Source: Prevotella sp. BV3P1 (lineage in GTDB: Bacteria > Bacteroidota > Bacteroidia > Bacteroidales > Bacteroidaceae). Taken from it: DNA of 64,000 nucleotides. This document shows positions 16,198 through 23,460 of this stretch, piece by piece (position 1 is the stretch's first letter; every line of letters begins with the position of its first letter). The notes below the pieces were generated by a model, which was not told the origin of the DNA, did not search any database, and worked only from the letters and a program-made list of their open reading frames with translations. Both the position numbers and the translations under genes were made by a program. The stretch lies in NCBI RefSeq assembly GCF_000479005.1, contig NZ_AWXC01000008.1, positions 62,001-126,000 on the forward strand, written 5' to 3'.

Positions 16198-16539
16198 TTG
16201 AAACGTGTCAATGTCATACTGAGCTTCGTCAATCACTATAAATACCTTATCGTGATTGTTGGCGGATTCCTTATTGTTGGAGTCCTTGATGAGAACAGTT
16301 TCATGAAACGTGTCCAACTGGAATGGCAAATCAGTGATTTGAAAGAAGATATCAACAAGTATAAATCGCTGAATGAAATCAACACGAAGAAGCTAAGAGA
16401 ACTAAAGCGTAACCCCAGCGCCATCAAGAAGATAGCCCGAGAGAACTATTTCATGAAGGCCGATGATGAAGACATTTTCGTTTTGAGTGATGACCCTAAA
16501 ACAGAACAACCACAATCGACAAATGAAACAACTCAATAA
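16198..16539 (+). CDS. Septum formation initiator (FtsB/DivIC family), TTG start
   Basis: A 113-residue bitopic cell-division protein: a short cytoplasmic N-terminus, one membrane helix (YLIVIVGGFLIVGVL, about 16-30), then a periplasmic coiled coil (LEWQISDLKEDINKYKSLNEINTKKLRELKRN) ending in the family's IARENYFMKADDEDIFVL. It would bridge FtsL and FtsQ at the divisome. No ATG is available before the conserved N-terminus, and the TTG at 16198 fits the promoter spacing, so a TTG start is likely. The next gene overlaps its 3' end. Confidence 0.85.
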   Translation: MKRVNVILSFVNHYKYLIVIVGGFLIVGVLDENSFMKRVQLEWQISDLKEDINKYKSLNEINTKKLRELKRNPSAIKKIARENYFMKADDEDIFVLSDDPKTEQPQSTNETTQ

Positions 16540-16930
16540 ACTGCAGACCCTGATATTCCTTACCGGTGGGACTATGATGGTGGTTGGTGCCGGATGCTTC
16601 GCCCTGATGTGGCAGCAGAAAATCGCTTGTTGGATTTATCTTGCGGGCGCTTTGATGTTTGGCGTTATGCAGATGATGCAGGAATACCAAGGCAATAACT
16701 TCATCGTGAAGCGGCTGAAACGCATCATGAGCTTAGCCGACATCTTCTTCATCCTGTCTGGTTTCCTGATGGTGGACATGGTCTATCGCTTTCTGCAATC
16801 GGCCTTTGACAACTACCTGACGTACTATAACACCATTTATAACAAGTGGGTGGTTCTGCTGCTCATTGCGGCCATCCTGGAAATGTACACCATGCACCGC
16901 ATTGAACATGAGTTGTCAAAAGAGGAATAG
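16523..16930 (+). CDS. Small multipass membrane protein
   Basis: A 135-residue protein from ATG 16523 (MKQLNKLQTLIFLTGG) with four predicted membrane helices: TLIFLTGGTMMVVGAGCFALM, IACWIYLAGALMFGVMQMM, LADIFFILSGFLMVDMVY and WVVLLLIAAILEMYTM. No catalytic motif is visible. It overlaps the ftsB-like gene by 17 bp, an arrangement I recall from other Prevotella genomes, so it may have a cell-envelope role. An upstream ATG at 16487 would only add residues inside the overlap. Confidence 0.78.
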   Translation: MKQLNKLQTLIFLTGGTMMVVGAGCFALMWQQKIACWIYLAGALMFGVMQMMQEYQGNNFIVKRLKRIMSLADIFFILSGFLMVDMVYRFLQSAFDNYLTYYNTIYNKWVVLLLIAAILEMYTMHRIEHELSKEE

Positions 16931-17019
16931 ATGAGGCTCTGTATTCCAAAAAAATGCTAAAAGGAGCCTGTAAACAAATTAAATAGCATTAAATAATTTT
17001 GTTCACAGACAATACATAT

Positions 17020-17107
17020 TATCTTTGCAGAAGATGGGCGGTGCCTCAGCAATTTCAAACAAGCTTGATTGCTTTCGGCTTGCGCCATCTTTGCAGAAGA
17101 TGGGCGG
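17020..17107 (+). repeat. Dispersed promoter-bearing repeat, copy A
   Basis: Begins at the -7 box TATCTTTG (17020-17027), contains the palindromic core GCAATTTCAAACAAGCTTGA followed by TTGC (17050-17072), and ends in a second CTTTGCAGAAGATGGGCGG block that repeats the first. CCATCTT-tgca-GAAGATGG is itself a hairpin. Copies B and C lie at 21396 and 54660. It is positioned to drive the lipoprotein/pyrC operon. Confidence 0.7.
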
Positions 17108-17184
17108 TTAGGATTGTGTGTGAATGAGATTTCCCAGAGAATGCTGACAAGGTGCCCTGAAAGAAACAGAACAAGAATACGTAT

Positions 17185-17982
17185 ATGAATAAGATATTAT
17201 ACCTGCTTATTTCTCTTGTGGCGTTCACGTCATGTGCGAACAGCTATCATGTGCAAGGGTCATCCAACGTGACCGATTTGGATGGCAGAATGTTGTACCT
17301 CAAGGTGCTGCAAGATAACGATTTCAAAAAGATCGACTCCAGTGAAGTGGTACATGGGCAGTTTCAGTTCGCAGGAACATTGGACTCGGCTCGCATGGCC
17401 AACATCTTCATGGATGACAGGAGCGTGCTTACCTTCGTGTTGGAAGAGGGGGACATCAATATCAAAATCAACAACACCCAGCAGATTGTGAGCGGCACAC
17501 CCTTGAATGACAAGCTGTTTAAGTTCTTCAATGAGTACAATCAGTTGAAGAGTCAGCAGGCCGAACTGGTGCATCGACATGACCAAGCCATCATGAATGG
17601 AAGCAACATGGATATGGTTAACGCGCAGCTCAATGCTGAAGCAGAAAGATTAAGTCAGCGGGAAGACCATCTGGTTACTACCTTCGTGACAGATAATTTC
17701 GATAATGTGTTGGGGCCAGGCGTGTTCTTCATGATGACTATCGGTAATCAATATCCCGAGCTGACCCCATGGATTGAGGACATCATGAGCAAGGCTACCA
17801 ACCAATTCAAGAACAATCCGTACGTTAAAGATTACTATCAAAAGGCGCAGGAGAACGAACAAATCATGAATGGTTTGAAGGATGTGCCTGCTGCAGCCAG
17901 TCAATCGGTACCGAATGCACAGCAGCTTCCACCTCCGGCATCACCTGCTGATTTGGCGAAGCCTTCGGAAAAGACAGAGTAG
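17185..17982 (+). CDS. DUF4369-domain lipoprotein
   Basis: A 265-residue protein with a lipoprotein signal (LYLLISLVAFTSC, lipobox Cys17). An N-terminal DUF4369 domain follows (YHVQGSSNVTDLDGRMLYLKVLQDNDFKKIDSSEVVHGQFQFAG..FVLEEGDINIKI), then a long helical region. In Bacteroidetes this domain usually precedes a thioredoxin-like domain; here that domain is missing and the chain ends in a Pro/Ala/Ser-rich tail. Compare the complete version at 62662. Function is unknown. It begins an operon with pyrC, 15 bp downstream. Confidence 0.83.
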   Translation: MNKILYLLISLVAFTSCANSYHVQGSSNVTDLDGRMLYLKVLQDNDFKKIDSSEVVHGQFQFAGTLDSARMANIFMDDRSVLTFVLEEGDINIKINNTQQIVSGTPLNDKLFKFFNEYNQLKSQQAELVHRHDQAIMNGSNMDMVNAQLNAEAERLSQREDHLVTTFVTDNFDNVLGPGVFFMMTIGNQYPELTPWIEDIMSKATNQFKNNPYVKDYYQKAQENEQIMNGLKDVPAAASQSVPNAQQLPPPASPADLAKPSEKTE

Positions 17983-17997
17983 AAACAAACCATAACC

Positions 17998-19323
17998 ATG
18001 ACAATAGCAATATACGGTGGAACAATCGTGAATGAAGGTAGGGCTTTCGAAGGCTCTGTGCTGATTAAAGATGACCGTATCACTGAAATCATTGAAGGAA
18101 AAAATGCTCCCTGTGGCCACTACGATAAGCATGTAGATGCCACAGGGTGTTTCGTATTACCAGGCATCATCGACGAACATGTGCACTTTCGTGAACCGGG
18201 ATTGACGGCAAAAGCCGACATTGACAGTGAGAGCCGGGCAGCGGCTTACGGTGGTGTCACGTCTTTTTTCGACATGCCCAACACGGTTCCCCAAACCACT
18301 TCGCTGGAAACTTTGCAGGCTAAACACGAGTTGGGACGGCAGCATAGCCACGTCAATTATACCTTTATCTTCGGTGCGACCAATCAGAATGCCGACCTCA
18401 TTCCAACACTCAACCCCCATCAAGTGCCGGCCATCAAGCTGTTCATGGGTGCCAGTACTGGCAATATGTTGGTAGACAGACGGGAAACATTGGAGCAAAT
18501 CTTCCGTACTTGTCCATTCCCCATCATTGCACATTGCGAGGATTCAACGCTCATCAACGCCAACATGCAGGCCTACAAACAGCGGTTGGGGGAGCAGGTG
18601 GATATCTCTTTGCATCCCTTCATACGCAGTGAGGCAGCATGTTACAAGTCGGCTGCCTTGGCAGTGACATTGGCCAAAAAGTATGGAACACGCTTGCATG
18701 TGGCTCATCTCACCACTGCGAAGGAACTAACGTTCTTTGGTAGCGATGACAACATCACCGCCGAAGCCGTGATACCGCATTTGATGTTCTATGATGATGA
18801 TTATAAAACCCTGAAAAGTCTAATCAAATGCAACCCTGCCATCAAGACAAAAGCCGACCGTGAGGCACTAAGAAGGGCGCTCACCACAGGAGAAATTCAT
18901 ACCGTAGCGACCGATCACGCACCGCATTTGCTGCCCGATAAGCAGGGAGGAGCATGCACTGCCGCTTCTGGCATGCCCATGGTACAATTCTCTTTGCCCA
19001 CGATGTTGGAGTTGGTAGATGCAGGCGTGCTCACTATTGAGCGTTTGGTCACGTTGATGTGTCATCATCCAGCCCTGTTGTTCGACGTGAACGAACGGGG
19101 TTTCTTGCGCGAAAATTACAAAGCCGACATCACCATCGTCAAGCCAAACACGCCTTGGACGGTGACCGAATCCGTGATTCAGAGCAAGTGTAAGTGGAGT
19201 CCAATGACGGGACACACCTATCAATGGAAGGTTATGCAGACCTTCTGCAATGGTCATCTGGTCTATGATGATGGCGTGTTTGACGAGGATTATCGGGGTG
19301 AGGCCCTGTGTTTCCGACGATAA
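17998..19323 (+). CDS. pyrC: Dihydroorotase
   Basis: A 441-residue amidohydrolase catalysing cyclisation of carbamoyl-aspartate to dihydroorotate in pyrimidine synthesis. The metal-binding H61-x-H63 lies in DEHVHFREPG, followed by the family motif YGGVTSFFDMPNT; a distal catalytic Asp is D306 in TDHAPH. Length and motifs fit the class I (multifunctional-complex type) dihydroorotase. It follows the DUF4369 lipoprotein gene by 15 bp and precedes the metallophosphoesterase gene by 53 bp, probably one transcript. Confidence 0.95.
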   Translation: MTIAIYGGTIVNEGRAFEGSVLIKDDRITEIIEGKNAPCGHYDKHVDATGCFVLPGIIDEHVHFREPGLTAKADIDSESRAAAYGGVTSFFDMPNTVPQTTSLETLQAKHELGRQHSHVNYTFIFGATNQNADLIPTLNPHQVPAIKLFMGASTGNMLVDRRETLEQIFRTCPFPIIAHCEDSTLINANMQAYKQRLGEQVDISLHPFIRSEAACYKSAALAVTLAKKYGTRLHVAHLTTAKELTFFGSDDNITAEAVIPHLMFYDDDYKTLKSLIKCNPAIKTKADREALRRALTTGEIHTVATDHAPHLLPDKQGGACTAASGMPMVQFSLPTMLELVDAGVLTIERLVTLMCHHPALLFDVNERGFLRENYKADITIVKPNTPWTVTESVIQSKCKWSPMTGHTYQWKVMQTFCNGHLVYDDGVFDEDYRGEALCFRR

Positions 19324-19376
19324 CTTTCGTCCGCAGTCCACTCACTCAATAGCTTATCTGTTGCCACATCGACCCT

Positions 19377-20546
19377 ATGATTGCAAGAATATTCATCTTT
19401 CTTCTCTTTCTCATTATCCTTCCGGATGTGTATCTTGACCTGCATTACCTGCGGAAGAAGAAAAAATACACCTGGTGGAAGCGTCTTTTATGGTGGCTTC
19501 CCGCTCTCTTGATGCTGGCTTACACCATCAAGATGGCCATCGAACCTAACTTCATCCCCGACAATCCGGCTTGGATTGACAACTATCTGTTGCTGCTTTG
19601 CCTGCTCATTGTGCCAAAAGCGATGTTTTCCATCTGTTCGGTTATCGGACTGTTCTTTTGCCGATTGCGCAAAACACGTCGCAACTGGGGCAACCTGGTG
19701 GGGCTCGTTCTGAGTTTGTTGCTCATCTATATTTTTGTTTATGGGTCTACCTTCGGCTTCAGAAAGCTGAAAGTGAAACATGTAGAGGTCACCTTCAAGG
19801 ATCTGCCCGCATCGTTTGACGGCTATCGCATCGTGCATTGGTCCGATGCGCATGTGGGGAGTTATCTCAAATCACGCCGCCCTATCTTGGAACGAGCCGT
19901 TGACAGTATTCAGGCACAGCAAGCCGACATGGTGGTCTTCACGGGTGACTTGCAAAACATTCAACCCTCAGAACTCTATCCGTTTGTCGGACTTTTCAAA
20001 TCCATTAAGGCGAAAGATGGCGTTTATTCCGTTCTGGGAAACCATGATTACAGTGGATATATCCATGCCGATGCCGCCGTCAAGGTGGCCAATGAGCGTG
20101 AAACCATTTCTCGTCAGCGGCAATGTGGATGGACTGTCTTGCTGAATGAGAATCGTTCCATCTACAGAGGTCGCGATTCCATCGTCATCGCTGGTGAGGA
20201 GAACGATGGACTTCCACCGCATCCGGCACGTGGCAACATCCACCAAACCTTGCGTGGTGTGGGCGATGATGCCTTTGTTGTGATGCTTCAGCACGATCCA
20301 TCGGCATGGCGACGGCACATCCTACCCGAGTCGAAAGCACAACTCACGCTCAGCGGACACACCCATGGCGGACAGATAAGCGTGTTGGGCATCCGCCCCT
20401 CCAAGTTCAAGTATGCCGAAGACTGGGGGCTTTACCATGAGGGAAACCGTTTCCTTTATGTGACAGCCGGACTGGGTGGACTTATTCCTTTTCGCTTTGG
20501 TGTGCCGGCAGAAATTGTAGTCGTCACCCTGCATCGACAGAAATAA
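19377..20546 (+). CDS. Membrane-anchored metallophosphoesterase
   Basis: A 389-residue protein with four hydrophobic segments in the first 135 residues, then a calcineurin-like phosphoesterase domain: DAHVGS (DxH), FTGDLQN (GD), LGNHDYSG (GNHD), MLQHD, and SGHTHGGQ (GHxH). It resembles the YkuE/YaeI group, which removes phosphate from membrane lipids, so an envelope lipid substrate is plausible. It is followed after 18 bp by plsC. Confidence 0.88.
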   Translation: MIARIFIFLLFLIILPDVYLDLHYLRKKKKYTWWKRLLWWLPALLMLAYTIKMAIEPNFIPDNPAWIDNYLLLLCLLIVPKAMFSICSVIGLFFCRLRKTRRNWGNLVGLVLSLLLIYIFVYGSTFGFRKLKVKHVEVTFKDLPASFDGYRIVHWSDAHVGSYLKSRRPILERAVDSIQAQQADMVVFTGDLQNIQPSELYPFVGLFKSIKAKDGVYSVLGNHDYSGYIHADAAVKVANERETISRQRQCGWTVLLNENRSIYRGRDSIVIAGEENDGLPPHPARGNIHQTLRGVGDDAFVVMLQHDPSAWRRHILPESKAQLTLSGHTHGGQISVLGIRPSKFKYAEDWGLYHEGNRFLYVTAGLGGLIPFRFGVPAEIVVVTLHRQK

Positions 20547-20564
20547 TCAGAAAAAACATGACGT

Positions 20565-21323
20565 ATGAAGTATTTGTACCGCATCTATCAATTGTTCATC
20601 GCAGCACCCATCATCGCTGTCTTCACCCTGCTCACGGCATTGGTCGTCACCATTGGGTGCACGCTTGGTGACGGACATTTCTGGGGTTATTATCCTGGAC
20701 GATGGTGGGGGCAGCTGGTTGTTCGTGTGCTGCTGTTGCCCGTGAAGGTAGAAGGACGTGAACATCTGGAGCCGAAACGTTCTTATGTCTTCGTTAGCAA
20801 CCATCAAGGAGCTTTCGACATCTTCCTGATTTATGGATTCTTAGGGCGCAATTTCAAGTGGATGATGAAGCATCAGCTGCGCAAGATGCCCTTCATCGGA
20901 CGCGCTTGTGCAGCGGCACACCATATTTTTGTGGACAAACGCAGTCCCAGTAAGGTCAAAGAAACCTATGACAAGGCACACGAGACGCTGCAAGATGGCA
21001 TGTCGCTTGTGGTTTTCCCAGAGGGTTCGCGCACGTTCACGGGTCACATGGCTACTTTTAAGCGGGGGGCTTTCATGCTGGCCAACGACCTTCAACTGCC
21101 CGTTGTGCCATTGACCATCAACGGATCTTTCAATGTCATGCCTCGCATGCGTGATATGAAATGGGTATCCTGGCACCCCTTGCAACTGACCATTCACGAA
21201 CCTATCGCGCCAAAGGCATGTGATGCCGGGCATATCAGTCAGACCATCGATGAGAGCTATCAAGCCATCATGAGTGCCTTGGTTCCCGAATATCAGGGTT
21301 TTGTCGAGAATCCTGATCAGTAA
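20565..21323 (+). CDS. plsC: 1-acyl-sn-glycerol-3-phosphate acyltransferase
   Basis: A 252-residue membrane acyltransferase that adds the second acyl chain to lysophosphatidic acid. A hydrophobic N-terminal helix (PIIAVFTLLTALVVTIGC) anchors it. The acyltransferase block I is NHQGAFD (NHxxxxD) and block III is VVFPEGSRTF. It sits at the end of the pyrC/metallophosphoesterase operon and has normal family length. Confidence 0.93.
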   Translation: MKYLYRIYQLFIAAPIIAVFTLLTALVVTIGCTLGDGHFWGYYPGRWWGQLVVRVLLLPVKVEGREHLEPKRSYVFVSNHQGAFDIFLIYGFLGRNFKWMMKHQLRKMPFIGRACAAAHHIFVDKRSPSKVKETYDKAHETLQDGMSLVVFPEGSRTFTGHMATFKRGAFMLANDLQLPVVPLTINGSFNVMPRMRDMKWVSWHPLQLTIHEPIAPKACDAGHISQTIDESYQAIMSALVPEYQGFVENPDQ

Positions 21324-21395
21324 ACTGCATGCGCGACAACAGCTGTCGACTGTAAAAATGCCGTGAAATGTTTTTGCATATCTCACTAATTCCAC

Positions 21396-21470
21396 TACCT
21401 TTGCATAAGACAGGCATCGCCTCCGCAATTGCAAGCCAGCTTGATTGCGTTCGGTTCGCACTCATTTTTC
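21396..21470 (+). repeat. Dispersed promoter-bearing repeat, copy B
   Basis: Begins at the -7 box TACCTTTG (21396-21403), continues CATAAGACAGGC, contains the core GCAATTGCAAGCCAGCTTGA followed by TTGC, and ends GTTCGGTTCGCACT. It is nearly identical over about 65 bp to copy C (54660-54744) and clearly related to copy A. It lies directly upstream of the mannosyltransferase gene and supplies its likely promoter. Confidence 0.72.
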
Positions 21471-21502
21471 ACCACTTCTTGAACCCATAAAATAACAAAA
21501 CT

Positions 21503-22255
21503 ATGAACAAAACCGACAGCATCGTCATCATTCCGACGTACAATGAGAAAGAGAACATGGAGAAAATCATCCGTGCCGTCTTCGCGTTGGACAAGTGTTT
21601 TCATATTCTGGTCATCGATGACGGCAGTCCGGACGGCACCGCAGCCATCGTTCATAGGCTGATGCAAGCCGAGTTCGCCGACCGATTGTTTATCATCGAA
21701 CGATCGGGTAAGCTGGGGTTGGGCACGGCTTACATCACTGGATTCAAGTGGGCACTGCAACATCAATATGACTACATCTTCGAGATGGATGCCGACTTCA
21801 GTCACGACCCCAATGACCTTCCGCGCCTGTACGCCGCCTGTCACGACGAGGGATACGACCTTTCCATTGGCTCACGCTACGTCAGTGGTGTTAATGTAGT
21901 GAACTGGCCCATCGGAAGAGTGCTGATGAGCTACTTCGCCTCCAAGTACGTCCGGTTGATGACGGGCTTCAACGTGCATGATACAACGGCCGGATTCAAG
22001 TGCTACAAACGCCGTGTTCTTGAAACAATCCCATTGGATGAGGTTCGTTTCAAGGGCTATGGCTTCCAGATTGAGATGAAATACACCGCCTACAAAATAG
22101 GGTTCAAAATAAAAGAGGTGCCGGTGGTCTTCGTCAATCGTCGTGAGGGCGTGAGCAAAATGAGTGGTGGTATCTTTGGCGAGGCCTTTTTTGGCGTGAT
22201 GCGTTTGCGCTTGGATGGCTGGTTGCGCAAATATCCACCCATGCCCATGGATTGA
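21503..22255 (+). CDS. Polyprenol monophosphomannose synthase (GT2)
   Basis: A 250-residue GT2 glycosyltransferase: VIIPTYNEKENMEKII, VIDDGSPDGTAAIV, LGLGTAYITGFKWAL, the nucleotide-sugar/metal motif MDADFSHDP, and TAGFKCYKR. It is most like dolichol-phosphate mannose synthases, which move mannose from GDP-mannose to a polyprenyl phosphate for envelope or protein glycosylation. There is no C-terminal membrane domain, as in the short soluble type. Single-gene transcript driven from repeat copy B. Confidence 0.9.
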   Translation: MNKTDSIVIIPTYNEKENMEKIIRAVFALDKCFHILVIDDGSPDGTAAIVHRLMQAEFADRLFIIERSGKLGLGTAYITGFKWALQHQYDYIFEMDADFSHDPNDLPRLYAACHDEGYDLSIGSRYVSGVNVVNWPIGRVLMSYFASKYVRLMTGFNVHDTTAGFKCYKRRVLETIPLDEVRFKGYGFQIEMKYTAYKIGFKIKEVPVVFVNRREGVSKMSGGIFGEAFFGVMRLRLDGWLRKYPPMPMD

Positions 22256-22315
22256 GCTGACTCGCATGATGGTAACCTGTTGGTTTACAGCTCGATGCAG
22301 ATCATGAATGAATAG

Positions 22316-22414
22316 CATTGACTTTGGTCACCAAAAGCATTGACTTTGCCCCCCAATCTCATTGACTTTGAGGTCCAAAGTCAATGGGATTGGAAGGCGA
22401 GTGCATGGTCAATG
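22316..22414. repeat. 22-bp-period tandem array, locus 1
   Basis: CATTGACTTTG starts at 22316, 22338 and 22360, followed by decayed units at 22382 (CAATGGGATTG) and 22404 (CATGGTCAATG). All are exactly 22 bp apart, with related 11-bp spacers of the CCCTCCAATCT type. Each unit can form an ACTTTG/CAAAGT hairpin with the next spacer. A second array with the same period is at 49472-49548. Confidence 0.75.
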
Positions 22415-22484
22415 GAAAGTTGCTGCATTTTTTTTCAAATTAAATTTACCCATCGTTTTCTTTGGTTGCAACCTACAAATACAC

Positions 22485-22492
22485 TATCTTTG
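22485..22492 (+). promoter_or_regulatory. Fic gene promoter -7 box (TATCTTTG)
   Basis: TAnnTTTG match, 31 bp before the ATG at 22524. This makes the TTG at 22506 an unlikely start. Confidence 0.65.
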
Positions 22493-22523
22493 AACAGAAA
22501 TAAATTTGATTAAGCAAAAGTCC

Positions 22524-23333
22524 ATGCAACCAGGATTTTGGCAAGAGATTGAACACTTGTACCAGAAGTTTCAGCAACTTGGTATCAGTGAAGCGGTAGA
22601 CTATGAGAAGTACTACCTCTATTCGTTGATTGCCCACTCTACAGCGATTGAGGGTTCAACACTCACCGAAACGGAGGCGCAGCTGCTTTTCGATGAGGGA
22701 TTGACTGCGAAAGGCAAACCTTTGGTGCATCATTTGATGAACGAAGACCTGAAGAAGGCGTATGAGCTTGCCAAAGCAGAAGCCAAAAGCCGTGTGCCTG
22801 TAGACGCTTCGTTCTTGCAAAAGCTGAATGCGACATTGATGCGTACGACAGGCAGTGTTTATCATGTGATGGGAGGCTCTTTCGATGCATCCAAAGGTGA
22901 GTTCCGCTTGTGTGGCGTTACGGCTGGAATGGGTGGGCGTTCTTATATGAGTTATCAGAAAGTGCCTGCCAAAGTGAACGAGCTTTGCGCTTTGTTGCAA
23001 GAAAAGCAGAAGAAAACGGTTACATTTCGGGAACAATACGAGTTAAGTTTCAATGCCCATTTTAACTTAGCGACCATTCATCCGTGGGTTGATGGAAATG
23101 GAAGAACAGCACGCCTGTTGATGAATTACATTCAGTTTTGCTACAACCTTTTTCCAACTAAGATATTCAAGGAAGATAGAGAAGCATATATTTCGGCCTT
23201 GCGGCAGTCACGGGAGGAAGATGTAAATCAGCCGTTCCTCGACTTTATGGCTGGGCAGTTAAAGAAATCGCTCTCATTGGAGATTGAGCGGTTCAATGCT
23301 TCGCAGAATATCAGTTATAGTTTTCTGTTTTAA
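22524..23333 (+). CDS. Fic-domain protein with N-terminal inhibitory motif
   Basis: A protein of 269 residues from ATG 22524. The catalytic Fic loop HPWVDGNGRTAR (186-197) is intact, with the His and the GNGR phosphate-binding residues expected for AMPylation. Residues 39-44, STAIEG, fit the (S/T)xxxE(G/N) inhibitory motif, here N-terminal, which makes this a class II autoinhibited Fic enzyme. The flap region (KGEFRLCGVTAGMGG) is also present. The target protein is unknown and there is no separate antitoxin gene, consistent with self-inhibition. Confidence 0.9.
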   Translation: MQPGFWQEIEHLYQKFQQLGISEAVDYEKYYLYSLIAHSTAIEGSTLTETEAQLLFDEGLTAKGKPLVHHLMNEDLKKAYELAKAEAKSRVPVDASFLQKLNATLMRTTGSVYHVMGGSFDASKGEFRLCGVTAGMGGRSYMSYQKVPAKVNELCALLQEKQKKTVTFREQYELSFNAHFNLATIHPWVDGNGRTARLLMNYIQFCYNLFPTKIFKEDREAYISALRQSREEDVNQPFLDFMAGQLKKSLSLEIERFNASQNISYSFLF

Positions 23334-23433
23334 TTGTTGCTCTTATCAGTGGCAACCGCTGTTGTAATAACGAAGTTGCAGCTACTGGTTGGATATAACC
23401 CATGCTTTTGTCCATTATTCCAGCTTATTTCAT

Positions 23434-23441
23434 TACCTTTG
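23434..23441 (+). promoter_or_regulatory. mfd promoter -7 box (TACCTTTG)
   Basis: TAnnTTTG match 20 bp before the ATG at 23461. It supports that start over an upstream in-frame ATG at 23389. Confidence 0.65.
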
Positions 23442-23460
23442 TATGCTCAACGCATTTGCG

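Noticed and set aside
20841..21461. 206-residue open frame antisense to plsC
   Set aside because: Shadow of plsC extending into repeat copy B; no recognisable domain.
22316..22414. CRISPR array
   Set aside because: The period is only 22 bp with 11-bp repeats, the spacers resemble each other, and there are no cas genes.
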